Positions 15,410-23,952 of a DNA stretch of 64,000 nucleotides are shown piece after piece. The position numbers and the translations under genes were made by a program. Positions within the stretch are counted from its first letter, which is position 1. Each line of letters opens with the position of its first letter. The notes under the pieces were generated by a model. The model had not been told where the DNA came from, did not search any database, and worked only from the letters and a program-made list of their open reading frames with translations. Location: contig DASXFV010000087.1 of the NCBI GenBank assembly GCA_036489445.1, forward strand, positions 62,001 through 126,000. The letters run 5' to 3'. This DNA comes from DAIDKA01 sp036489445. GTDB lineage: Bacteria; Pseudomonadota; Gammaproteobacteria; Steroidobacterales; Steroidobacteraceae.

Positions 15410-16759
15410 GTGTTGCGCACAACTGTTAGCGGAATTGTCATCGGCCTCGGTTACACCGTGGTGACGGGGTTTGCGCCGAGCGCGACAGCGGATCCGCCCG
15501 CTACCGACACGCCGGGGGTGGTGCAGGAGTCCTTCGCCGTGCACGGCGAGTTCACCTACGTTGAGCAGGAGGATTCGGATTTCACCGCGCCGTACGCCGG
15601 GGCGAATAGCCTCACGCCTGATAACGGTCGCGAAACGACGGACGCCAGTCTTTCGATTGGCGCAGCACTTTGGTCTGGCGCAGAGGTTTGGATCGATCCT
15701 GAGGTGGATCAAGGCTCGGGACTGGACAACACGCTGGGAGTCGCGGGGTTTCCCAATGGGGAAGCGTACAAGATTGGTTCGAACGCGCCGTACTTTCGGC
15801 TCCAGCGCCTTTTTGTGCGCGAGACGCTCAATGCGGAGGGCGAGCGCGAACCCGTTGAGCCATCCGCCGGTACCTTAGGGGGCGAGCAGAGCGTCAACCG
15901 CTGGGTCTTTACTCTCGGCAAGTTCAGCGTCACGGATGTTTTCGACAATAACTCGTACGCGCACGACCCGCGGGGAGACTTCCTGAACTGGGCCGCCCTT
16001 GATGCCGGTGCCTTCGATTATGCAGCGGATGCCTGGGGTTATACGGTCGGCGCGGCAGCTGAGTGGTATCACGGCCAATGGACCCTCAGGGCCGGGATAT
16101 TCGACCTATCGGATGTTCCCAATAGCGCGCGGCTTGAGCCGGGATTTGACGAGTTTCAGATGATCGCGGAAGTGGAGCATCGTCACGAGATCGCAGGTCT
16201 CGCCGGCAAGCTCCTGATCACCGGATTCGAGTCCCGCGGGCGCATGGGGCTGCTCGATGAGGCCGTCGAACTCGCGGATGCTTCCGGCACTGCGGCCAAC
16301 GTCGCGGCGGTGCGTGAGTATCGAAGCCGTTTTGGCGGCCTGGTGAATTTCGAGCAGGCGCTGCCCGCCAACCTCGGTATTTTTGCCCGATACAGTAAAG
16401 CCGCTGGCAATGTCGAGGCCTACGAGTTCTCGGACATCGACCGCTCCATCGAGGTGGGGCTGTCGCTCAAAGGCGTGGCCTGGCGCCGAGATCGCGACAC
16501 GGTAGGCATTGCACTCATCGACAACGGCATTTCTGCCGGGCGCGAACAATACTTGAATGCCGGTGGACTCGGGATTCTGGTGGGCGATGGGAAGCTGCCG
16601 CACCCGGGTCCGGAGGAGATCGTGGAGACTTATTACAGTGCGGCCCTGTGCTCCTACGCGCAGCTGACTCTGGATTACCAGCGGATCGAGAACCCTGCTT
16701 ACAATCGCGATCGGGGACCGGTATCAGTGTTCGCAGTGCGTGTCCACGCGCAGTTCTGA
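15410..16759 (+). CDS. OprB-type carbohydrate-selective porin
   Basis: The 449-residue outer-membrane protein has a signal peptide (MLRTTVSGIVIGLGYTVVTG, cleavage near ATADPP). Its body has OprB features: VHGEFTYVEQEDSDFTAPY at the start of the barrel, GAEVWIDPEVDQGSGLDNTLG, NRWVFTLGKFSVTDVFDNN and LNWAALDAGAFDYAADAWGY. The last residue is Phe (RVHAQF), as required for Bam-dependent insertion. Such porins pass sugars or other small solutes. Translation probably starts at GTG 15410; the ribosome binding site is weak. A short inverted repeat lies upstream. No sugar transporter genes adjoin it. Confidence 0.88.
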   Translation: MLRTTVSGIVIGLGYTVVTGFAPSATADPPATDTPGVVQESFAVHGEFTYVEQEDSDFTAPYAGANSLTPDNGRETTDASLSIGAALWSGAEVWIDPEVDQGSGLDNTLGVAGFPNGEAYKIGSNAPYFRLQRLFVRETLNAEGEREPVEPSAGTLGGEQSVNRWVFTLGKFSVTDVFDNNSYAHDPRGDFLNWAALDAGAFDYAADAWGYTVGAAAEWYHGQWTLRAGIFDLSDVPNSARLEPGFDEFQMIAEVEHRHEIAGLAGKLLITGFESRGRMGLLDEAVELADASGTAANVAAVREYRSRFGGLVNFEQALPANLGIFARYSKAAGNVEAYEFSDIDRSIEVGLSLKGVAWRRDRDTVGIALIDNGISAGREQYLNAGGLGILVGDGKLPHPGPEEIVETYYSAALCSYAQLTLDYQRIENPAYNRDRGPVSVFAVRVHAQF

Positions 16760-16846
16760 TAGCGGAATGTGACGTAATGCCAGACAGATCGGGCGTCCGG
16801 GGGTGAGATAGCATCTTTCAGCGATGAGTCTTATTGCGGCAGCCCT

Positions 16847-18067
16847 ATGCCACGGCACATTCTTCTTGTCGGCGACGATGCCGAGCGCCTGCGCGCCCCG
16901 GATCTGCTGCCACATGCCCATCGATGGACGATTACGGCGGCGCGGGGCTGTGCACAGGCAATCCAGGAGCTGGAGCGCCGGCCACCGGATGTCATGGTCG
17001 CGAACATGGATGATCTGGGTCTGGAAGCCGTTCCGTTGCTCCTCACCGTGGGTGACCGGTGGCCGAGCGTTTCGCGGATCGCGCTCTCGGATGTCCCGGA
17101 TTACCCCAGTCAGTCGTATCAGTCGCCCGCCCCAGTTGCTCACCAGTACATCAGCTGGGAGCGTGCGGCCACGGAGCTGCACGAGGCGATTGAGCGCTGC
17201 CTGGGACTGCAGGATCTACTGTTGCACCCGGGCCTGAGGGCCCTGATCGGCAGCATCCGCCATCTGCCGTCGCGGCCCCGGATCTTCACCCGCCTGCAGG
17301 TGATGCTCAGCCATAGGAACGCCACCGCGAAAAGAGTCTGCGCGGTGATCGAAGCGGATGCGGCAATCACGGCTAAAGTCCTGCAGCTGGCGAACTGCGC
17401 CCTGTTCCACAACGGGGAACGGGTCAAGAGCATGGAGCATGCGGTTGTCCGCCTTGGATTCCAGGGGGTGCGCAATCTTGTCTTGTGCTCCGAAGTTCTT
17501 GCCGCATGGGGTCGGGCGGCACGCGGTGATCTGGACCTGGATTCGATGCAGGCACATGTGCAGCGAGTGGCCCGCGTCACCGCTGCGCTGACGGCCGGCA
17601 GCCCATGCCGGGATGAGGCGGTGCTGGCGGCGTTTCTGCATGACATTGGCTACTGGGTGCTGGTGCAGGAACGGCCGGCAGAACTTGATCGCGCCGCTGC
17701 ATTGGCGGTCAGCGAGGATATCGAGATGCACGCGGCTGAAAGGCGTGTGCTGGGCACCTGTCACGCCGAGATTGGCGCGTACCTGCTGGGTCTGTGGGGT
17801 ATGCCCAACACTTTGGTGGAGGCGGTTGCCTGCCACCATACTCCGGAACGAACCGGTGTCAGACGCTTCAACACATTGTCGGCGCTGGCCGCGGCGCTCG
17901 CGCTTTCCGGAACCGATGACAGCGATGCCTTCTCGAGTCTGCCGCGGCGCAATGGCGTGATCGGTCAGGATTTCTTCGAACAGCTGGAAGGCATCCCCTT
18001 CGACTGGGTGGAAGCCGAGAAGATCACCATGGCATGCCTGGCGGAACAGGACCCTTTGCGCCCCTAG
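16847..18067 (+). CDS. HDOD-domain signalling protein with degenerate receiver domain
   Basis: The 406-residue protein starts with a receiver-like domain (HILLVGDDAERL with the acidic pair at 10-11). The phospho-acceptor position is Asn53 in DVMVANMDD, so normal phosphorylation is unlikely. From about residue 120 it has an HDOD domain: IRHLPSRPRIFTRLQVMLSH, then VCAVIEADAAITAKVLQLAN, HAVVRLGFQGVRNLVL and AFLHDIGYWVLVQ near residue 264, which keeps an HD pair. HDOD proteins act in signal output without a defined enzymatic reaction, often with c-di-GMP or motility networks. It stands alone, 88 bases after the porin gene. Confidence 0.88.
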   Translation: MPRHILLVGDDAERLRAPDLLPHAHRWTITAARGCAQAIQELERRPPDVMVANMDDLGLEAVPLLLTVGDRWPSVSRIALSDVPDYPSQSYQSPAPVAHQYISWERAATELHEAIERCLGLQDLLLHPGLRALIGSIRHLPSRPRIFTRLQVMLSHRNATAKRVCAVIEADAAITAKVLQLANCALFHNGERVKSMEHAVVRLGFQGVRNLVLCSEVLAAWGRAARGDLDLDSMQAHVQRVARVTAALTAGSPCRDEAVLAAFLHDIGYWVLVQERPAELDRAAALAVSEDIEMHAAERRVLGTCHAEIGAYLLGLWGMPNTLVEAVACHHTPERTGVRRFNTLSALAAALALSGTDDSDAFSSLPRRNGVIGQDFFEQLEGIPFDWVEAEKITMACLAEQDPLRP

Positions 18068-18192
18068 CGACCCGGTGCTTGATGCCGCACTTGCGCGTGC
18101 CAGGTGGTTTGATTGACGCGGTCGTCCGCGGGGCTTATACCACCTGCTTGTGCACCGTCCTGTCCCGGCGGCAATTCAAGCGGGAGATCACC

Positions 18193-18978
18193 ATGTCTGG
18201 GTTTGTGGCGCTCATTGTCATCGCTGTGGTGGCGCTGTCCGGTCTGCGCGTCGCACAGGAGTATCAGCGAGGCGTCGTATTCCGACTTGGGCGGTATAAG
18301 GGTCTGCGGGGCCCGGGCCTGTACTGGATCATTCCGCTGGGAATCGAGCGTGCCGTCACTATCGATATCCGTACCCGCACGGTGTCCGCCGAACAGCAGG
18401 AAACCATTACCCGCGACAGCGTCACCATCAAGGTCAACGGCGTGTTGTGGTATCGGATCGTGGATGCTGCAAAATCCGTGATTTCCGTCGCGGATGCGCC
18501 CGCCGCGGTATATCAGCTGGCGCTGACCGGGTTGCGGAATATCATCGGGCAGCATGACCTGGATGAGGTTCTGCAGGAGCGCAACAAGATCAATGATCTG
18601 CTGCGGGAGAACATTGTTGGCTCCTCGAGCCGTTGGGGTCTGGAGGTCGAGCGCTTCGAGATGAAGGATGTGGAGCTGCCAGGGGCCATGCAGCAGGTCA
18701 TGGCAATGCAGGCCGAAGCCATCCGTGAGAAGCGCGCCCGCATCATCAAAGCCGAAGCGGAGTTGGAGGCATCCTTGAAATTGTCGGCCGCAGCGGCGCA
18801 GATGGCAGGCAATCCGGTCGCGCTGGAATTGCGGCGGATGCAGATGGTTTCGGAGGTGGGCGCCGAGAACAACAGCACAACAGTGCTCATGATCCCGTCG
18901 GACTTCGTCTCGCTATCCAACAGCCTGCAGGACTACCTGCGGGCGCGAACCGCACGCAATCCGCCGCAGCAGGGGTAA
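18193..18978 (+). CDS. SPFH/band-7 membrane protein (slipin)
   Basis: The 261-residue protein begins with one membrane helix (MSGFVALIVIAVVALSGLRV) and then the SPFH domain: EYQRGVVFRLGRYKGLRGPG, YWIIPLGIERAVTIDIRTRT and QETITRDSVTIKVNGVLWYR. The C-terminal part (REKRARIIKAEAELEASLKL) is a coiled coil used for oligomer rings. It matches the slipin branch that usually pairs with NfeD; no nfeD gene adjoins it. I shortened the frame to ATG 18193, which has GGGAGA upstream and starts just before the membrane helix. Slipins form membrane microdomain scaffolds. Confidence 0.92.
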   Translation: MSGFVALIVIAVVALSGLRVAQEYQRGVVFRLGRYKGLRGPGLYWIIPLGIERAVTIDIRTRTVSAEQQETITRDSVTIKVNGVLWYRIVDAAKSVISVADAPAAVYQLALTGLRNIIGQHDLDEVLQERNKINDLLRENIVGSSSRWGLEVERFEMKDVELPGAMQQVMAMQAEAIREKRARIIKAEAELEASLKLSAAAAQMAGNPVALELRRMQMVSEVGAENNSTTVLMIPSDFVSLSNSLQDYLRARTARNPPQQG

Positions 18979-18989
18979 GTGACCCATCA

Positions 18990-19640
18990 TCAGGTGCCGG
19001 GGTGCGTGTGAAGCGCGCGATCGACCAGGTCGGCCATCTCCTTTGACCGGGCATCACCTTTTCCAAGCAGGCCTGCCACGACTCCGAGCCGATCTGCCGT
19101 CGATCGGTTCTGGCTGACCTTCCATTTCCCGACGATCCTGGAAATCGGGATCTCGATGCCCACGATCCGCTCCACCATCTGATCGATGAATTCGCCGGGC
19201 GCGTCGGAAACTTTCCATGGCAGCAGCTGCCCGCTTTCATGTAAATCCGTCAGTCGGTTGATGTGATCGAGCAGCCACGGCCGATCCTGGATGACGAGCG
19301 GCATTCCGTGTGCGTGAACAACGGCATAGTTCCATGTGGGCACCGCCTTGCCGTGGGCGTGTTTGCTGGGGTACCAGGACGGGCTGATGTAGGCGTCAGG
19401 TCCTTGAAACATGACCACGGACGGAAGCGTCTGGCAGCATGACTGCCAGACGCTGTTAGCACGCGCCACATGTCCCAGGAGCGTTCCGTAGGGACCACGG
19501 GAGGGCTCCAGCAGGAAGGGCAGGTGGTTGACGATGATCTCCTCGTCCCCCTGCGTGGCCCAGGCGCCCAGCGGATGGGAGCGAATCAGGGCGTGCAGGA
19601 CGGGCAGGGCAGTTTCTTCGTGCTGCGTGGGGATATACAT
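18990..19640 (-). CDS. PaiB-type FMN-binding regulator-like protein
   Basis: The 216-residue protein is of the PaiB / FMN-binding split-barrel family. Typical blocks are MYIPTQHEETALPVLHALIR, HPLGAWATQGDEEIIVNHLP, GTLLGHVARANSVW, VVMFQGPDAYISPSWYPSK and VPTWNYAVVHAHG. The C-terminus (IVGKWKVSQNRSTADRLGVV) is the conserved PaiB closing segment. In Bacillus PaiB is described as a negative regulator of protease and sporulation genes, while structures show a flavin-reductase-like barrel. It is convergent with the slipin gene (11 bases apart) and divergent from tetR. Confidence 0.9.
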   Translation of the reverse strand: MYIPTQHEETALPVLHALIRSHPLGAWATQGDEEIIVNHLPFLLEPSRGPYGTLLGHVARANSVWQSCCQTLPSVVMFQGPDAYISPSWYPSKHAHGKAVPTWNYAVVHAHGMPLVIQDRPWLLDHINRLTDLHESGQLLPWKVSDAPGEFIDQMVERIVGIEIPISRIVGKWKVSQNRSTADRLGVVAGLLGKGDARSKEMADLVDRALHTHPGT

Positions 19641-19757
19641 ATCCCACAGTTAGCCGCAGGTCGCAGGTGAAATTCAAGTGGTGCAGCCGATCCTGACGCC
19701 TAATCCGCAGTCTGTGACATGCTGCACGCGGATGGTGGCTCCAGCTTGCGATAAATT

Positions 19758-19767
19758 CATACGTATG
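19758..19767. promoter_or_regulatory. Palindrome CATACGTATG, probable TetR operator
   Basis: A perfect 10-base palindrome in AT-rich sequence lies 14 bases before the GTG start of the TetR gene. TetR regulators of efflux operons commonly bind such sites beside their own gene. Confidence 0.45.
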
Positions 19768-19781
19768 TTTTAAATGCCGCC

Positions 19782-20471
19782 GTGTCATCGGGCGGCAAAA
19801 AGCATAATCCGGCCACAACCAGGCTGCGGCTGCTGGATGCGGCCGAGCGCCTGTTTGGCGAGCATGGCTATAACGGGGTGGGGATGCGGGCCCTGACGGA
19901 GGCGGCGCGGGTGAATCTCGCGGCAACCGCGTACCACTTCGGTTCCAAGAAGACGCTGTATGCGGAGACCTTCCTGCGCCGGTTCCGGGTGGTCAATGCG
20001 GAGCGAGTCAAGCAGCTGGCGACGGCGGACCGGGAAGCGCGCGGGCTGCCTCTGACAGTGGAGTGCATCGTGGATTGCCTGTTGCGACCCGCGGCGCAGG
20101 TGGGCCTGGAACATCCGGCATTCGACAAGCTGGTGGGGCGCTCCATGCTGGCCCCGCCGAAGTTTCTGCATGCATACCTGAAGGCTGAGTTTGAGCCGGT
20201 CGTGAAGCTGTTCATCGGTGCGCTGGAGCGCGCATTGCCTGCGGTTCCGGTAAATATCCTGAACCTGCGCCTGGGGCTGGCGATGGGCGCCATCATGATG
20301 TTGGGGATGCAGATGAGCTCGATCAGAATGAAGCGGGATCCGAAGCGTGAAGCCGCGATTCTCAAGGAGTTGGTGCGCTTTGCGGCCAGCGGGCTCGCCA
20401 GCCCGCCGGCGACGGTGGGTGCGGAGCTGGCGCTGGTGCGGCCGCCGGTGAAAACAAAGAGGAACGCATGA
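19782..20471 (+). CDS. TetR-family regulator of the efflux operon
   Basis: The 229-residue protein has an N-terminal TetR DNA-binding domain: TRLRLLDAAERLFGEHGYNG, RALTEAARVNLAATAYHFGS and KKTLYAETFLRRF. The AATAYHFGSKKTLY helix is typical of the CerR/DUF1956-like group, and the ligand domain that follows (from about residue 85) fits that group. Translation starts at GTG 19782, 14 bases after a palindromic site. The gene overlaps the nodT-like gene by four bases (ATGA) and so is the first gene of the operon tetR-nodT-macA-macB, which it probably represses. Confidence 0.92.
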   Translation: MSSGGKKHNPATTRLRLLDAAERLFGEHGYNGVGMRALTEAARVNLAATAYHFGSKKTLYAETFLRRFRVVNAERVKQLATADREARGLPLTVECIVDCLLRPAAQVGLEHPAFDKLVGRSMLAPPKFLHAYLKAEFEPVVKLFIGALERALPAVPVNILNLRLGLAMGAIMMLGMQMSSIRMKRDPKREAAILKELVRFAASGLASPPATVGAELALVRPPVKTKRNA

Positions 20472-21916
20472 TACGAAGGTTCAAAATAGCGGGCCTCGCG
20501 GCAGCATTGTGCGTGGCCGGGTGCAGCATGATTCCGCGCTATCAGCGGCCCGCCTTGCCGGTGCCGGATCAATATCCGGTCGCGGGCACTGTGGGGAGCG
20601 CGCCGGCGTTGCCGGCCGCCGATATCGCCTCCCATGACCTGTTCCGCGATGAGCGGCTCAATCGACTGATTGATCTGGCGCTGGCCAACAACCGCGATTT
20701 GCGCACGGCGGTGCTCAATGTGCAGCAGACCGAGGCGCAATACCGCATTACCCGGGCCGCATCGTTTCCGGCAGTAAATGGCAGCGCCGGGTTTACGCGC
20801 TCGTACAGTTCCTTCAGCACTGGCACCTTGTTGCCAGGGGAGCCCACGGGCCTGCCTACCAGCCTCTCGGCATCCAGTCTCGCCTACACCTCCAACGATT
20901 TTACCGCCAGTGTGGGGGTGACCTCGTACGAGCTGGATTTGTTTGGTCATGTGCGCAGCCAGAATGCCCAGGCCCTGGAGCAGTATTTCCAGACCGAGGA
21001 GGCGCAGCGCGCAGCGCGGGTGTCGCTGGTCGGTCAGGTGGCGACTCAATACCTGACACTGCGGGAGACAGAGGAGTTGCTGAAGGTGACGCAGGACACG
21101 CTGACCGCGGTCCAGGACTCCTACCAGCTCAACAAGGACACGTTTGATGCCGGGGCCAGCACCGAGCTGGATCTGCGCCAGGCCGAGGGACAGGTGGAGT
21201 CCGCACAGATCAATGTCGAGACCTATCAGCGCCAGCTGCAGCAGGCACGCAATGCGTTGCAGCTGCTGCTGGGCCAGCCGATTCCCGCGGACCTGCCGCC
21301 CAGCCGACCATTTTCCGATGCAGACATGGTGGCGGATGTGCCGGCGGGGCTGCCTTCGGACCTGATCGCCAGGCGCCCGGATATTCTGGAGGCGGAACAT
21401 GGCCTGAAAGCGGCCAACGCCAATATCGGCGTCGCACGGGCGGCATTCTTCCCGACCATTTCACTGACCAGCTCCGTGGGCGTCACCAGTACCCAGCTGT
21501 CGTCCCTGTTCAAGGCAGGCAGTGGCGACTGGAGCTTTGGTCCGCAGGTTTCGCTGCCGCTGTTCGCCGGGGGTCACAATGTGGCCGAACTGGACTCGGC
21601 GAAGGTCGGGGAGCAGCTGCAGGTCGTCGCCTACGAGAAGGCCATTCAGACCGGATTCAGGGAAGTTGCCGATGCCCTGGTGGGGGTGGACAGCTACGCA
21701 CGGCAGGTCACCCTGGAGCAGGCACTCATCAATACCGAGCAGCGCCGTCTGGAACTGGCGACGCTGCGCTACCGACAGGGCGAGGACACTTATCTGAACG
21801 AGCTGTCCGCCCAGCAGGATCTGTACAGCGCCCAGCAGGGCCTGCTGCAGGCGCAGTTCAACAGACTCTCGAGCAAGGTTTCCCTGTACCAGGCGCTCGG
21901 CGGCGGCTGGAAATGA
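20468..21916 (+). CDS. NodT-family outer-membrane efflux lipoprotein
   Basis: The 482-residue protein has a lipoprotein signal (GLAAALCVAGC, Cys at the lipobox) and then the TolC-like layout of NodT/OprM proteins. Blocks include LFRDERLNRLIDLALANNRD and SYELDLFGHVRSQNAQALEQ, and the second repeat LIARRPDILEAEHGLKAANANI and GVARAAFFPTISLTSSVGV. It forms the outer-membrane duct of a tripartite pump. Here the partners are the MacA-like adaptor and MacB-like ABC transporter directly downstream, rather than an RND pump. It overlaps tetR by four bases. Confidence 0.93.
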   Translation: MIRRFKIAGLAAALCVAGCSMIPRYQRPALPVPDQYPVAGTVGSAPALPAADIASHDLFRDERLNRLIDLALANNRDLRTAVLNVQQTEAQYRITRAASFPAVNGSAGFTRSYSSFSTGTLLPGEPTGLPTSLSASSLAYTSNDFTASVGVTSYELDLFGHVRSQNAQALEQYFQTEEAQRAARVSLVGQVATQYLTLRETEELLKVTQDTLTAVQDSYQLNKDTFDAGASTELDLRQAEGQVESAQINVETYQRQLQQARNALQLLLGQPIPADLPPSRPFSDADMVADVPAGLPSDLIARRPDILEAEHGLKAANANIGVARAAFFPTISLTSSVGVTSTQLSSLFKAGSGDWSFGPQVSLPLFAGGHNVAELDSAKVGEQLQVVAYEKAIQTGFREVADALVGVDSYARQVTLEQALINTEQRRLELATLRYRQGEDTYLNELSAQQDLYSAQQGLLQAQFNRLSSKVSLYQALGGGWK

Positions 21917-21968
21917 GTGGGCCATCGGCAATGAAGAATCGGCAATGAACACGATCGGACGGACACAC

Positions 21969-23138
21969 ATGAACGACCGCACTTTCCGCACCCGTGGCCG
22001 CCTGTTGGTACCGGGGCTCATGGTGTTGCTGGCCTTGACCGGGTGCGGACGCTCCACCCACAAGGCAGCGACATACCAATACGCCACGGTTACCCGAGGC
22101 GATGTCCTGCAGCATGTCACCGCCAGCGGCTCCCTGAGCGCCGTTGTCAGTGTCGATGTCGGTAGCCAAGTGTCCGGCAAAATCACCCATCTGTACGTGG
22201 ATTTCAATTCTCCGGTGCATAAGGGCCAGCTGGTAGCTGAAATCGACCCCACCGTTTACGAGGCGCAGCTGCAACAGGCCGAGGGCGATCTGGCCAGCGC
22301 GCGAGCGGATGTGACATTGAAAGGCCAGAACCTGCAGCGCAAAAAGATTCTGGTGCCATTGAAGGCTGCTTCGCAGCTGGACCTGGATCAGGCGGTCGCG
22401 GAGCTGGCGCAGTCCGAGGCGACGGTCACCATCAAGGAAGCAGCCCTGCACAGCGCCCAGGCCAACCTCGGGTACTGCAAGATCACGGCTCCCGTGGACG
22501 GCATTGTGATTTCGCGCAAGGTGGACGAGGGCCAGACGGTGATCGCCGCCATGAGCACTCCCGTGCTGTTCACGGTGGCGCAGGACATCACCAAAATGAA
22601 TATTACGGCGGACATTTCCGAGGCGGACATCGGCCAGGTGAAGACCGGACAGATCGTCGAATTCGGGGTTGACGCCTTTCCCAACGAAGTCTTCCAGGGG
22701 AAGGTTGCGCAGGTGCGCAAGTCGCCCACGACGACGCAGAATGTGGTCACCTATGAGACCATCATCGCCGTCGCCAACCCGGAGCAGAAACTCTTCCCGG
22801 GCATGACGGCCGATGTATCCATCCTGGTGCTGCAGCGGGACAACGTCTTGAAAGTGCCCAATGCCGCACTGCGCTACTCGCCGCCGGACAACGCCAAGTT
22901 CACCACTGCGCCTCCCAAGCAGCTGGAGCGCGCGCAGCAGCTGGCCTATCAGCTGCAAGCCGACAACACGACCCTGGCGCCGAAAGTGGTGCGCACGGGT
23001 GCCACGGATGGTGTGAGCACGGAGGTCCTGGAGGGATTGGCCCTGGGAGACCGGGTTGTCACGGCAACAGCCACCGCTGCAGTGGCCACCGGCGTTCAGT
23101 TCGGTCCGCCCAATGGCGGTCCGCCGCCGCAGCTGTAA
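21969..23138 (+). CDS. macA: MacA-like periplasmic adaptor protein
   Basis: The 389-residue protein starts with a lipoprotein-like signal (LVPGLMVLLALTGCG). It then has the membrane-fusion layout: GDVLQHVTASGSLSAVVSVD, SQVSGKITHLYVDFNSPVHK and GQLVAEIDPTVYEAQLQQAE, a helical hairpin, the return strand (LGYCKITAPVDGIVISRKVD) and a beta-barrel domain. These match MacA rather than RND adaptors, for example the TAPVDGIVISRKVDEGQTV block. I preferred ATG 21969 to 21945 because the signal follows closely. It connects the inner-membrane MacB pair to the NodT duct. Confidence 0.92.
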   Translation: MNDRTFRTRGRLLVPGLMVLLALTGCGRSTHKAATYQYATVTRGDVLQHVTASGSLSAVVSVDVGSQVSGKITHLYVDFNSPVHKGQLVAEIDPTVYEAQLQQAEGDLASARADVTLKGQNLQRKKILVPLKAASQLDLDQAVAELAQSEATVTIKEAALHSAQANLGYCKITAPVDGIVISRKVDEGQTVIAAMSTPVLFTVAQDITKMNITADISEADIGQVKTGQIVEFGVDAFPNEVFQGKVAQVRKSPTTTQNVVTYETIIAVANPEQKLFPGMTADVSILVLQRDNVLKVPNAALRYSPPDNAKFTTAPPKQLERAQQLAYQLQADNTTLAPKVVRTGATDGVSTEVLEGLALGDRVVTATATAAVATGVQFGPPNGGPPPQL

Positions 23139-23142
23139 GCCC

Positions 23143-23952
23143 ATGACCGATCACGTCATCGCGCTGCGCGATATCACCAAGGTCTATACCACCGGTGAGG
23201 TGGAGGTCAGGGCCGTGGGCGGTGTCAGCCTGGATATCGTCCGGGGGGAGTTCGTGGCCTTCATGGGCGCAAGCGGCTCCGGCAAGTCCACCATGATGAA
23301 CATCCTGGGGTGTCTGGACCGTCCCACGGCTGGCCGCTACCTGCTGGATGACGTGGATGTCGCGGGCCTGAACCGCAAGCAGCTGGCCCAGCTGCGCAAT
23401 CGCAAGATCGGCTTCGTGTTCCAGAGCTTCAACCTGCTGGCGCGCACCACCGCCATGGAAAATGTCGAATTGCCGCTCTTCTACAGCGAGCCGGCGGTGC
23501 CCCTGCGCGAGCGGCACCGGCGTGCCCGCGAGGCGCTGGAGAAGGTGGGATTGGGCTCACGCCTCACGCACCGGCCCAGTCAGCTCTCCGGCGGTCAGCA
23601 GCAGCGCATCGCCATCGCCCGCGCGCTGGTGAATAACCCGGACCTGCTGTTGGCGGATGAACCGACGGGCAACCTGGATACCCGTACCAGCATCGAGATC
23701 ATGGGTCTGTTCCAGGCGCTGAACGATTCGGGGATCACAGTGGTCATGGTGACGCATGAGCTGGACATCGCTGCCTACTGTAAACGCATGGTCATCATGC
23801 GCGACGGTCGCCTGCTGGAGGACCGTCCGAACGCCACGCCAAATCGCGCGGAGGTGCTGCGCGCCAAGCTTGACCGGGAAGAGCGCCACGCCCAGATCGG
23901 AGAGAACGATACCGGCGAATACCAGATGGACAAGAAGCGGGGGGCCAAGTGA
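23143..23952 (+). CDS. macB: MacB-like ABC transporter ATPase subunit
   Basis: The 269-residue protein is an ABC ATPase of the MacB/LolD type. It has Walker A GASGSGKST (near residue 42), Q-loop FQSFNLLARTTAMENVELPL, signature LSGGQQQRIAIARAL, Walker B LLLADEPTGNLD and H-loop VTHELDIAAYC. In E. coli MacB the ATPase is fused to the permease; here it is separate and the permease gene follows with a four-base overlap. An extra C-terminal segment of about 35 residues is hydrophilic. The start at ATG 23143 follows the macA stop by four bases. Confidence 0.93.
   Translation: MTDHVIALRDITKVYTTGEVEVRAVGGVSLDIVRGEFVAFMGASGSGKSTMMNILGCLDRPTAGRYLLDDVDVAGLNRKQLAQLRNRKIGFVFQSFNLLARTTAMENVELPLFYSEPAVPLRERHRRAREALEKVGLGSRLTHRPSQLSGGQQQRIAIARALVNNPDLLLADEPTGNLDTRTSIEIMGLFQALNDSGITVVMVTHELDIAAYCKRMVIMRDGRLLEDRPNATPNRAEVLRAKLDREERHAQIGENDTGEYQMDKKRGAK

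Noticed and set aside
21858..23144. A 428-codon minus-strand frame opposite macA
   Set aside because: Shadow of macA in GC-rich sequence; the product is Arg/His/Gly-rich and matches nothing.
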